Made by a program: the position numbers and the translations under genes
Shown here: positions 16,485 to 27,200 of the stretch, piece by piece
Numbering within the stretch: position 1 is the first letter of the stretch
How the letters are laid out: every line of letters starts with the position of its first letter
Notes under the pieces: generated by a model
Told to the model about the DNA's origin: nothing
Seen by the model: only the letters and a program-made list of their open reading frames with translations
The model's database searches: none
From: Mangrovimonas sp. YM274
Lineage (GTDB): Bacteria; Bacteroidota; Bacteroidia; Flavobacteriales; Flavobacteriaceae
Reading direction: 5' to 3'
Assembly (NCBI RefSeq): GCF_030908385.1
Contig: NZ_CP133091.1
Coordinates: 248,001 to 312,000, forward strand
Length of the DNA: 64,000 nt

Positions 16485-17753
16485 TTATAGGTTGCTTGTC
16501 TTCTCCAGTCCTCTATAATACCAAGCATACGCCCCAATCACGATAAAGCAAATTAAAGGGAGAAGGTAGGAATAGGCGGTTCCAAACACATCTAGAAGTC
16601 CACCTTGTACGGGAGTCAGCACTGCGCCACCCAAAATGGCCATGATAAGGCCAGAGGAGCCTACCTTGGTTTCGTTCTCGTCCAATCCTTCGCAACCCAT
16701 CCCGAAAATAGTAGGGAACATTAAGCTCATAAAGGCCGATATGCCAATAAGCGAGGCCACACCCACAAGGCCACCAATAACGATGACGTTCAAGGTAAGG
16801 ATGGTCGCGATAATTGCCGATACCAATAAGAGGCTTTCCGGACGGAAACGTTGCATAAGAGCGGTAAAGATCCAACGGAACACCCCAAAGAGGATGAGGG
16901 CCAAAGTATGGTACTGCAATGCCATTTCCTGTGTGGTGGCCAGTTCTTCAGGAATGTAAAAGTTGGTATAGGTCCACACCGAAATTTGTGCACCCACATA
17001 GAAAAATTGTGCAATCACGGCAAAACGATAGTTCTTTTGTTTAAAGAGTTTTATAAAAGTCTGCCTCATGCGCACTTTTTGGTTGGGGCTGGCCTCTTTC
17101 GGCATCTTGGTAGCGGCAATTAAAATCCATACCAATACCAATACGCCTGCCACCGAGAGGTAGGGGAAAATAACAATGTTAAGTGTTTCCTGAATTTGTG
17201 AGGCTTCTATGGAAATATTGCCTTCGGCATCCAAAGGCATTTTAGCCATAATCATGATTTGGCACATCAGAACTCCAATTACCGAGCCCACAGGGTTGAA
17301 GGATTGGGCAAGGTTCAAGCGCTTGGTGGCGGTGTCTTTTGGTCCTAGGCTAAGCATGTAGGGGTTAGCATTGGTCTCCAAAATACCAAGGCCACAGGCT
17401 AAAATGTAATAGGACAGGCAAAAGAACACAAACTCCTGAAACAGAGTTGAGGGGTACAATAAAAAGCAGCCCACTACATATAGCCCCAAACCTACCAATA
17501 CACCAGTTTTATAGGAATATTTGCGAGAGATAAGTGCACCTGGTATGGCCATGCAGAAATACCCAAAGTAGAAGGTAAACTGAATGAGGGAGGCTTGGAA
17601 GGTGCTGAGGTTTCCAAACACCGCCTTAAAAACTTTAACTAGGGGATCCGTTAAATTGTTGGCAATACCCCAGCCCATAAAGCAAAGGGATAATAAAATA
17701 AAGGGTAATACATATTTAGGCGCAACAACAGTTGCTTTGGTGGTATTATTCAT
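16485..17753 (-). CDS. FucP-type sugar:proton symporter (MFS)
   Basis: The 422-residue protein has 12 predicted membrane helices and features of the FucP/GluP branch of the major facilitator superfamily: an early GWGIANNLTDPLVKVFKAVF, LIQFTFYFGYFCMAIPGALISRKYSYKTG, LETNANPY, and LNLAQSFNPVGSVIGVLMCQ. FucP imports L-fucose with protons, but close relatives carry glucose, galactose or N-acetylglucosamine. Its start lies 5 nt after the stop of the mutarotase gene, so the two form one operon, which favours a deoxy-sugar such as fucose or rhamnose. Confidence 0.88.
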   Translation of the reverse strand: MNNTTKATVVAPKYVLPFILLSLCFMGWGIANNLTDPLVKVFKAVFGNLSTFQASLIQFTFYFGYFCMAIPGALISRKYSYKTGVLVGLGLYVVGCFLLYPSTLFQEFVFFCLSYYILACGLGILETNANPYMLSLGPKDTATKRLNLAQSFNPVGSVIGVLMCQIMIMAKMPLDAEGNISIEASQIQETLNIVIFPYLSVAGVLVLVWILIAATKMPKEASPNQKVRMRQTFIKLFKQKNYRFAVIAQFFYVGAQISVWTYTNFYIPEELATTQEMALQYHTLALILFGVFRWIFTALMQRFRPESLLLVSAIIATILTLNVIVIGGLVGVASLIGISAFMSLMFPTIFGMGCEGLDENETKVGSSGLIMAILGGAVLTPVQGGLLDVFGTAYSYLLPLICFIVIGAYAWYYRGLEKTSNL

Positions 17754-17758
17754 GTGAG

Positions 17759-18094
17759 TTAACAATCGGTAAGTTTAAAAATTGGGGTCATTTCAAGCCA
17801 TTTCTCTTCGCCGTCGGTGAGGCGCTGTTGGTAGGCGTCCATAAGGAGTTCCCATTCGCGTTGTTCTGGCATTTGGGCAAGTTTCGCCATTTGAGCGTCC
17901 CAATTGAAGTCGTCGGGCACCGTTACGACCATGCACATACGGGTGTTCCATCGGAAAATTTGCATGTTCTCTATGCCAATACTGCGTAGGCCAGCAACAA
18001 TTTCGGGTTTGATGTTTTCTGGGGTATGCCAACGTTCGTATTCGGCAATGAGCTTTGGATCAGGTTTTAAATCCAAGGTAAAACAATAGGTCAT
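17759..18094 (-). CDS. L-rhamnose/L-fucose mutarotase-like protein (DUF718/RhaM family)
   Basis: The 111-residue protein is near the usual 104-residue RhaM size: CFTLDLKPDPKLIAEYERWH with an active-site His and Tyr, NMQIFRWNTRMCMVVTVPDDF, and the C-terminal WLEMTPIFKL. The family interconverts alpha and beta anomers of L-rhamnose; flavobacterial members next to fucose permeases may act on L-fucose. I used the ATG at 18094, where the domain begins. It precedes the FucP-type permease in the same operon, so uptake and anomer conversion are linked. Confidence 0.85.
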   Translation of the reverse strand: MTYCFTLDLKPDPKLIAEYERWHTPENIKPEIVAGLRSIGIENMQIFRWNTRMCMVVTVPDDFNWDAQMAKLAQMPEQREWELLMDAYQQRLTDGEEKWLEMTPIFKLTDC

Positions 18095-18292
18095 GGATGG
18101 CGTTACTATTTTGGTCCGTAGTGCTTGTGTGGATAAAGATAGTATAAATTCAATGTTTCCGTAAAAAAAAGGGCATGGCAACGACTATATATGGACTGCA
18201 AAAAAGGAAAGCTTTTTTATAAGAATTTCTTTAGTAGGCGGGAGATAGGGGTAAGTCGTAAAAACAGATGTGAGAAATTATCTATTTAAACC

Positions 18293-18300
18293 TATATTTG
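18293..18300 (+). promoter_or_regulatory. -7 element upstream of the TPR-AraC gene
   Basis: TATATTTG matches TAnnTTTG exactly and lies 45 nt before the ATG at 18346. I see no TTG at the usual spacing upstream, so the -33 part is weak or activator-replaced. Confidence 0.4.
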
Positions 18301-18345
18301 TAGCGCACCATAACTAAATAATAACAGATCAGACTACGCAAGCCA

Positions 18346-19923
18346 ATGAAATTGTGTTTTAAACGCCTTTATACCATCACCTTTGCCCTAGGGCTTTTGT
18401 GGAGTGTTATTGGGGCGACTGCTCTGTATGCTCAACAGGATGACCTACAGCTTAAGGCTAATGAGTTGGTGTATTCCAATCCGGAAGAAGCTATTAAAAT
18501 AGCAGAAGTTATTATAAAAGGTCATGAGGATGAGGATGGGATCCAGGCAGAGATGGGATTGCTGTTGGCTAAATGTTATTGGGTAAAGGGCGATTATAAA
18601 CAAGCTGCAGAATGGTTGTTTAAGGCCAGTGAACAAGTGCCGGAACAAGACTTTAGCAATAGGGCGGCCATTGGTGTTTTTAAAATTAAATTACTACGCG
18701 AACTACAGTTGAATGGTGCGGTAGCGACCTATGGAAAGGATATTCCAAACTGGATAAATAGAGTAAGCTCGAAAACTACAAGGGATTCTCTGCAATTTAG
18801 ACTGGAATTGGATAAAGTGGCCACAACCTTGAAAGAGGATAAAGCCAAAGCTGTTGTACTCTTAAATCAAATTGCTCAGGATTATCAAACCGTATTAAAT
18901 ACTTCCTCAGAAGATAAAATCGCTTATCACTTAGTAAGATCCCAAGTACTAAAAGTAACTGCTAACTATAGTGAAGCTTTTCTGGAAGCTAAGCGTGCCT
19001 TGGATTTGATAGATACGTCGGGAAGTAATAATTTGTTCAATAAAGCCATGGCCTTTGAAGCGATGGGAAGTTTGTATCATTTACAGGGGGCTTACGCCAA
19101 AAGTGAGGAAACTTTATTTATTGCTCAAAAGTTTGCGGAAGTTTTGGACAATAGTTCTGTGTTGAAGGATATCAGCAAGGAATTGGCTTTAAACTATCTG
19201 TCCTGGGGACAAAACAGTCAGCATAAAGTTTATAATTATGAGTTTTTGTTGCTCAATAAGGAGGTAGAGAATAAAGAGCGCGATGCAGTAAATGCCTTAT
19301 ATAACCTTATAGGGAAAGAGAACCAAGCTGCAATTTTGGCGGCTCAGGAAAGGTATACTGAATATATCTATATGGCCGTGGGCGTATTTTTGTTGGTGGT
19401 AGGGATAGGTGTGTTGGTACTGCTAAGGAGCTTTTATAAAAGAAGGCGCTTAGGGGAAATTATTCGGTATTTGGAGATTAACCGCACCAATTTGGCAAAG
19501 ATTAAACCAGCAAAACGCAAAACAGCTAAAAAGTTGGTGATTCCGGAGGAAACGGAAAAGGCACTGTTGTCCAAATTAAAGAAATTTCAGAATACTCGTA
19601 AATTTTTGAGTAAAGATATGTCTATTGCAGTATTGGCTGGGCAATTTGAAACCAATACCAAGTACTTGTCCGAAATTATCAATAAACATTATAACGATAA
19701 CTTCAATACGTTTATCAATAAGCTTCGAATCAATTATATCATAGAAAAGTTGAAAGACGATCCTAACTATATCAACTATAAGATCAGTGTCTTGGCAGAT
19801 GAGTGTGGATTTTCGTCGCATAGCAGTTTTGCTACGGTATTCAAAAGTATTGTAGGCATGCCGCCGGCAACCTATATTAATTTGTTGCGGGAAGAGCGAA
19901 GCGAAGAATTAAGCAACAGTTAG
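18346..19923 (+). CDS. TPR-containing membrane AraC-family regulator
   Basis: The 525-residue protein has a signal sequence (to about residue 29, ALYAQ), a periplasmic TPR superhelix (about 30-330, repeats such as AEMGLLLAKCYWVKGDYKQAAEWLFKA), a membrane helix (about 340-365), and a cytoplasmic AraC-type HTH pair (about 425-515: LAGQFETNTKYLSEIINKHY and ISVLADECGFSSHSSFATVF). This one-protein design joins an outside sensor to a DNA-binding domain. The next gene encodes a TPR-membrane protein without the HTH, and the adhesin locus follows, so control of that locus is an attractive inference. Confidence 0.87.
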   Translation: MKLCFKRLYTITFALGLLWSVIGATALYAQQDDLQLKANELVYSNPEEAIKIAEVIIKGHEDEDGIQAEMGLLLAKCYWVKGDYKQAAEWLFKASEQVPEQDFSNRAAIGVFKIKLLRELQLNGAVATYGKDIPNWINRVSSKTTRDSLQFRLELDKVATTLKEDKAKAVVLLNQIAQDYQTVLNTSSEDKIAYHLVRSQVLKVTANYSEAFLEAKRALDLIDTSGSNNLFNKAMAFEAMGSLYHLQGAYAKSEETLFIAQKFAEVLDNSSVLKDISKELALNYLSWGQNSQHKVYNYEFLLLNKEVENKERDAVNALYNLIGKENQAAILAAQERYTEYIYMAVGVFLLVVGIGVLVLLRSFYKRRRLGEIIRYLEINRTNLAKIKPAKRKTAKKLVIPEETEKALLSKLKKFQNTRKFLSKDMSIAVLAGQFETNTKYLSEIINKHYNDNFNTFINKLRINYIIEKLKDDPNYINYKISVLADECGFSSHSSFATVFKSIVGMPPATYINLLREERSEELSNS

Positions 19924-19926
19924 CAT

Positions 19927-21075
19927 ATGGATTTCAGGAAATGGCTTTTTGGTTTTTGTGTGGTGGTGCTCTTTTGGGGCTTGCAGGGATATGCGCAAAA
20001 TTCTTTAAGTGATAAGGACCTGGAAGATTTGATTAAGATAAAAACCAATCAAATTTATGAGGATCCGGAGAGCTGTATCCAGTTTGGTATTGAGGTATAT
20101 GAGGATGAGAGCGTGGAGATGGACATTCGAGTGAAGGCTTTGTCACTGGTATCGCTGGCATATTCTTCCAAACGTGACTACCAAAAGGCACTTGAGTATA
20201 TTTCCTTGGCAAACGAGCTTGTGGAACAGGTTGATAATCCATTGTTGGCCATAGAGATTTTGTCAAAAACGGGCATCCTTTATCAGCAAATGAATATTTA
20301 TGACAAGTCTATAGAATTTTTGGATAAAACCGAAAAGGCTTGTTTGGCCTATCCGGTTCGGGATTCTGTGCGGACCTTTTTGGCCAATACCTATATCGTA
20401 AAAGGCTTTATATATCGAGGTAACCTTAGTTGTGATATAGCCTTGAACTTTTTTGATAAGGGGATAAAGGAGTATGAAGCGAAAGGCTTGTTTTATGAAA
20501 CCAATGTAAGCATAGCCTATTACAATAAAGGGAGTTGTTATTTGGAACTTTCCAGAAATGAAGAGGCTAAAGAGAGTTACCGTAGGTCTATCTATTTGGC
20601 AGAGAAAAAGGGGGCCAAAAGTTTGGTGTCCTTTGCTCAAAAGGGATTGGCAGAAGTATATACCAGTGAAGGGCGGCACCAAGAAGCTATCAATTTATTG
20701 GAGAATGCCTTAAACCAATCCAAGGATGTTGGGGACTTAGTCTTGAATCAAGGAATTTATCAGGGGCTTTTCGAAAATTATTTGGCCTTGGATGACTGGG
20801 AGCAATATCAGATTTATTACAATCATTTTTTGGAAATCAAAAATGAGATCCAACAATCCGAGAGAAATTCCATAAGTGATTCCATAGAAGAAAATGACGT
20901 GCTCAAGGAGCAGCAAATTGCAAATTTGCAAGAGCGTTTTTCTTTCAATGTAAAAGTTATTTTCGTTGCGGCTATAATTCTAATTGTAGTTATTGTCTTA
21001 CTTCAAATCAAAGCGCAAAAGCATATTAGAGACCTCAAAAAGCAGGTTGAGAAACTTCAAAAGCGTAAATCTTAA
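19927..21075 (+). CDS. TPR-repeat membrane protein, companion of the AraC regulator
   Basis: The 382-residue protein has a signal peptide (MDFRKWLFGFCVVVLFWGLQGYAQ), TPR repeats through about residue 310 (such as VSIAYYNKGSCYLELSRNEEAKESYRRS), and one membrane helix near the end (about 340-360) with a short basic tail. It starts 3 nt after the AraC regulator's stop, so they are translationally linked. It has the regulator's sensor layout without the DNA-binding part, so it may form a mixed complex that tunes signal strength. Confidence 0.75.
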   Translation: MDFRKWLFGFCVVVLFWGLQGYAQNSLSDKDLEDLIKIKTNQIYEDPESCIQFGIEVYEDESVEMDIRVKALSLVSLAYSSKRDYQKALEYISLANELVEQVDNPLLAIEILSKTGILYQQMNIYDKSIEFLDKTEKACLAYPVRDSVRTFLANTYIVKGFIYRGNLSCDIALNFFDKGIKEYEAKGLFYETNVSIAYYNKGSCYLELSRNEEAKESYRRSIYLAEKKGAKSLVSFAQKGLAEVYTSEGRHQEAINLLENALNQSKDVGDLVLNQGIYQGLFENYLALDDWEQYQIYYNHFLEIKNEIQQSERNSISDSIEENDVLKEQQIANLQERFSFNVKVIFVAAIILIVVIVLLQIKAQKHIRDLKKQVEKLQKRKS

Positions 21076-21079
21076 CAAT

Positions 21080-21101
21080 CCCTTAAAATCAAAGGGTTTT
21101 T
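21080..21101 (+). terminator. Weak terminator after the TPR genes
   Basis: CCCTT (21080-21084) and AAGGG (21092-21096) enclose a 7-nt loop and are followed by TTTTT. The stem is short, so read-through into the adhesin gene is possible. Confidence 0.35.
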
Positions 21102-21239
21102 AGTGTAATCTCTTGTTTTACAGGTGTTTTAAATAGGGTTTTGTCTTTCGAATTTCGGTAATTATTAAAGCCTATACCTATATATATGTTATCTTTATGT
21201 ATAGTTTTAGAGCTGAAATACTAACTGAAATTGCAAACG

Positions 21240-24200
21240 ATGAAAAACAAGTTACAAGCAACTGTAGCAAAAACTGCCCTCTTTTTGCGAAGAGATTTTC
21301 ATGTGGATGTTAACTCATTCACTGGAATGGACCTCTTAAAAGGGAAGTTAAAACTTCTATTGACGATAGGAGTCTTTTTCCTTTTATCAACCAAAGGATT
21401 TTCACAATTGGCTAACGAATCATTCGACAGTGGTGTGCCGGCAACATGGACACTTCTTGACAATGAGGTAGGAGCTGCTCAATGGGGAGCAACTACCGAT
21501 GGGTATTTAGGTACCAACGCCGTATCTGTAAATCCTAGTGCGGATAATATTGGTGATACTAACACCGCCGAATATTTCTTGGTAACGCCTCAGTTTACTG
21601 TTCCTGCGAACGGTGAATTACATTTCTATACGAAACAGGCAACTGATGTAGATAATGGAGCTACTTACGAAATTAGAGTGTCTACGGCAGCACAGCCTGA
21701 TATTTTTGGGTTCAACGTAACCTTGGAAACCTATTCAGAGAGTGATTTAGGGACAGAGTATGAGCAACAGATTGTAGACTTGTCTAGTATAGCAGGTGTT
21801 GATGTATATGTAGCTTTTGTGGCTGTGAATACACAAAACGGTGCTGCGCCAACAGGTGATGAGTGGTTTATTGATGATGCCGAAGTGTTGGAAGGTTGTG
21901 CTGATATTGCTACAGCCGATATTGATATCTCCGATTTGACTACTGAAGGAGGTCTAGTGACCTGGACACATCCATCGGCTACCAATTTCAATTTAGATGT
22001 AGTACCTGCAGGGGCTTTACCTGATGATATTACCACTGCTGTAGATGGTACTTCTTATACCATTACAGGTTTGGAAGGAGGTATGTCTTACGATGTATAT
22101 GTACAAGCAGTGTGTGATAATGGTACGGTAAGTGCTTGGACAGGTCCTGTAAACTTTACTACTAACGAGTTGGGATTATCTTGTGATGAGGCTATTGTAA
22201 TTTCAGATTTGTCAGAGCCTTTTATACTTGAAGACAACTTGAGCAACTACAGTAACCCTGATATTGTTTACGATACAGCGGGGGCGAACTGTATTTCAGG
22301 CGTGCCTTCTACATGGAATATGTTGAATGGAGATAAAATATTTTTATCCTATACACCAGAAGAAGATGGTTTGGTAAACTTTTATCAAAGTACAGCAACG
22401 GGCGCCAGTGCTGGTGAAAACTGTTGGAATGCGTATTCAACAGTATTAATATATGAGAGTTGTGAGGATGTTGGAGTGACTTGCTTGGACGGAATCAATA
22501 CTACAACCAGTAATATGAACGCATCTTTGGAAGGCTTTTTGGCAGAAGCAGGTAATACCTATATCATTGTCATTTCTTCTAACCTTACAATGAATGCCGG
22601 AATCTGTTTTACTTTTGAAATGCAAGGCTCTTCTTGTGCGCCTCCAACCGGAATTGATTATAGTGATTTAACGGCTACTAGTGTGTCCATGTCTTGGGAA
22701 AACGTTGGTGGTTTTGCCGATTCTTGGGAGTATGCAGTGGTGCCAACTGGAGATCCAGCACCTACAACAGGTATCGTGGCGACGTCTTCTTTAACAGACA
22801 ACCTTATCGATACAGGTCTGGTAGCAGGAACTACTTATGATTTTTATGTAAGATCTATTTGTGGTGGTACTACAGGTGCGTGGGCTAATCCTTACACCTT
22901 TACTACACAATGTGAAACGTTTCCTGTTCCATTTTATGAGGACTTTACCGGAGTTAACTCAAGTACTCCAGAGCCATGTTGGTATAGTATTAATGTAAAT
23001 GAAGATCAGTTTCAATGGGGGTACCTTACAGGATATCCTACCCTTCCAACTTTGGATACTCCTGGAAATAATAACGATATTTATTCATCTCCAAGATTGA
23101 ATTTTACCGATCAACCAAAACGTTTGGTTTATAAGCATAGAGCTACCAATGGAACTTCTACGTACTCTATTAAATTATCGACTACAGGTATTGGAGCAGA
23201 GAATTTTACAACGGAAGTGTTACCAGAAACCGTGATTACCAATGGTGCATGGGAAGAGGTTACCGTAGAACTTCCAATAGTATCAGGCGAAGTAAATATT
23301 GCTTGGGTAGTAACGCCTAACCCAGAAGAAAATGCAACGCGTTTATCGATTGATGATATTTTAATAGAAAATATACCTACGTGTCCACAGCCTTCAGATT
23401 TGGCCACAGGAACTATTCAAACAACGACTGCGGAATTGACTTGGACTGCAGGTAGTGACGAAACAGAATGGGAAGTAATGGTACAAGCACCAGGAGCTGG
23501 TGTACCAACAGAGCCGGGAGATTTTTCTCAGCCAGGCGTGGTGACAGACCAAAACCCATATACCGCAGAAGGCTTAAACCATGCTACGCATTACGAATAC
23601 TACATAAGAGCTATTTGTGGAGAAGGTGACTATAGCGAGTGGGTAGGGCCTTTTGAATTTACAACCCTATGTGAAAGTTTTGATGTACCATACTTCGAAT
23701 CCTTTAATGATGAGGATCCTGAAAGCTACAAGTTCTGTTGGTCAGTAAACAATGCCAATGGTGATAATGTACAGTGGACTACTTTGCCAGATATGGCAGC
23801 TGTGCAAACATCTATATTTGCACCTCCAACAGGTTTTGACGATTGGTTTATTTCTCCAGCTATTAACGTGAATGGAGGATTGAATAAATTAGAATTTGAC
23901 TATAAAGTATTGTTCAGTGCTTTATTCCCTGCCAATAGATTTGGAATGGAAGTTTTGATTTCTACAACAGATACCGATCCTTCAAGTTTTACCGTATTGG
24001 ATCCGTTGTTTGAAATTACCAATTCTAATTTTGAAACCAAAACATTGTATTTTGAAGCGGACGCAGGAACTATTTATGTAGCCTTTAGAGTACCGCCAGA
24101 ATTTGATGTTGAGGATGGGTTCTCTCATTTACATTTGGATAATGTAAGCATTGAAGGTGCTGATGACTGTCAAACACCAACGGGTCTTTTTGTGTCTGGT

Positions 24201-27200
24201 GTAACTGGAAGTTCTGCAAACATTAACTGGAGTGCAGGATACGACGAAACGGCTTGGAATGTTGCCGTGCAGCCTGCAGGTGTTGGATTGCCAACAAATA
24301 CTACTGCTACTGTTGACGAAACTACCTTTACTGCTTCTGGATTAGAACCAGGAACAGAATATGAAGTATATGTACAAGCCTCTTGTGGCGATTCAAGTAG
24401 TGGATGGGTTGGACCTGTAAGTTTTGTTACTGCTTGTAATGCTTTCGATACACCGTTTATAGAAACTTTTGATTCCGATTCCGAAACTGAGGTATGCTGG
24501 AGCATTCCAACAGGGGGATGGGAATTGGATAACGTTAATTCCACTTACGAAGGAGATCAATCTGCAGCTGTTTTTACACCGCAAAGTATTAACGACTTTT
24601 TGATTACGCCAACTATTAATGTGCAGCCAAACCAAAGATTGCGTTTCTTCTACAGAGCAGCGTACAATGCTGGCTACCCTGATCATTTTAAAGTGTTCAT
24701 GTCTACTTCAGGGAATGATCCGGCTTCAATGAATATAGAATTGTATGATTCTGCAACAGATGGTCCAGTAAACAATACCAGTTACATTGAAAAAATTATC
24801 AATATTCCTTTATCAGGAGAATTGAATTTTGGATTCCAAATAGCGAGTTCAGGACAGATCTTGATTATTGATAATGTGATTGTTGAAGATATTCCTAGTT
24901 GTCCTGAACCAACAAATGTGGTTTTAAGTTCGATTACCGATGAAGGTTTTACAGCAATCTGGGATAGTAATGGAAGTGAGGATTCTTGGGAAATCGCTGT
25001 CATTCCTTTTGAAGAGGATGCGCCTGTAGGGGATGTAGACCCTGCGTATTCTTACATCGCAGATACTAACCCGTTTACTGTGACAGGCTTAACAGAGGCC
25101 AGTAAATATAATGTGTACGTTCGCGCCATTTGTAGTGATACAGAGAAGAGTGAATGGTCAGGGCCGACCGAGTTAAACACGAGATGTGATTTTGATAATT
25201 TGTGTGAATACACCATTACCTTAATTGATGAAAACTACCCTACGTTCCCTGCCGTGGATGTATATCAAAATGGATATTTGGTACAAACCTTGGTTTTCTA
25301 CAATGGAGATGACACGTTCCCTGAGTATACTTTATTTTTATGTACAGGCGTAGAATTTGAATTGTATATGAATACGGGAGGATGGAATCCTGATCAATAT
25401 GCCAACTGGGAAGTGATTTTGGAAGATTATCAAGGAGAAGAAGTGGCGCATATTACAGGGCTTCCACCACAGCAAACTTTCTATACGGGAATTGCTCAGT
25501 GTGGCGAGGTAAGCTGTCCACAGCCAACAGATCTAACAGCCAATGGTGCTGCAGGCTTCTCTTGGACTCCAGGGGGTGACGAAACCCAATGGGAAGTGGC
25601 GGTACAGCCTTTAGAGAATGGAACGCTTCCGCAATCTGGAACGGTTGTGGATACACCATCTTACGTGCCAACAGCTGATGATTTTGTATTTGACAATGCA
25701 GGTACTTACGAGTACTTTGTAAGAGCCATTTGTAGCGATGGGGAGACTAGTTATTGGTCAGGTCCGTATGATTTTGCGGTAGGAGACGATATCTCTACTG
25801 CTGTGAATCTTCCTATTAATGAAGGAGAGGATTGTGAAGAAGCTATTGTGGATGTAACCTTTAGAAATGCAACTTTATCACCTGAAGCTTTATCTTGTGG
25901 AGATGAAGTGGAATCTGATATCTGGTTTGAGTTTACAGCGACTTCTAGAGTACAGATGTTTATGATCGATGGGTTTGAAAATCCATTGCATGCTGGAACA
26001 GCAAACACGGTGGAGCCTTTCCCTCACATTACGATGACCTTGTACAAGGAATTAACAGATGGTTCCTTGGAAGAAATGGGTTGTACTTTTGATAATTTGT
26101 TTGTAGCTAGTTACTCTACCGAATTGGTAGTGGGTGATAACTATAAATTACGATTAAGTTTAACAACTCCTGAAGTAAGTACGAGAACGTTCAAATTATG
26201 TGCGACTACACCAAATGATTTATGTTCTATAAATGCACCTAATGGTGGTTTTGAAAATCCATCTGGTGTTGCGTTTTCAGGTTCTTATCAGAATAGTGTG
26301 GATCAAGCTGTGATTCCGGGATGGACACAGTCTGTGGTAATAGCCGAATCAAATTCTTCGTATTTGTTCTTCTGGGAAACGGTGAATAACTCATTTTTCC
26401 CAATATATGAAGGTGGACAGTCTGTAACATTAATTGGTCCAGATGGTTCTCAGCCAGATGATACTATTAAAGGGATCTATAGAGATTTTGATACGTCAGA
26501 GATTACGCAGATGTTCTACACCTTTGCACATTTACCACGTTCTACAGGAAATACCATTCAGTTATTTGCTGGGCCACCTGAAGGCCCGTATGTAAATATT
26601 CGTGAAGAAGCTGGAAATGTGGGGTCTTGGGCAAATTATTCAGGAGCTTATAATGTTCCGGAAGGTCAAACAACCACACGATTTATTTTTAGAAATAAAT
26701 ACTCAGGGTATGGAGTGATTTTGGATGCAACTAATTTCGTAGCAAACAATTCTATTAATACGTTTACTAATGACCAGTTGGATTGTACAAACAACAGTAT
26801 CCAAATGAGTGCAGAGGGTACAGGGACATGGATTTCTGCAGAAGATAACCCTGGACCAGTATTGATCTCCGATGCCTCTTCAAGAGAAGTTACTGTTAGT
26901 GGATTTACAGTGCCTGGAACGTATACCTTTATTTGGCAAACACGTTACTGTGACGATATGGTAACTGTTGAATATGATGGTATCGAAGAGAGTCCAGTGG
27001 TTGAGTCGCCAATCATGTATTGTGTGGATGAAGTAGCTGAGCAATTAACAGCAACGATTGAGGGTGAATACACATTGTTGTGGTACACTGAGGCCGTTGG
27101 AGGCACAGGTTCTGAAATAGCGCCAACACCAGATACGTCGGTAGCAGGAACAACTTCCTATTATGTTGGGTATGTAGATGCCAATGGATGTGAAGGACCA

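Noticed and set aside
16485-18094. Complete fucose or rhamnose catabolic operon
   Set aside because: Only a permease and a mutarotase are present; no isomerase, kinase or aldolase lies nearby.
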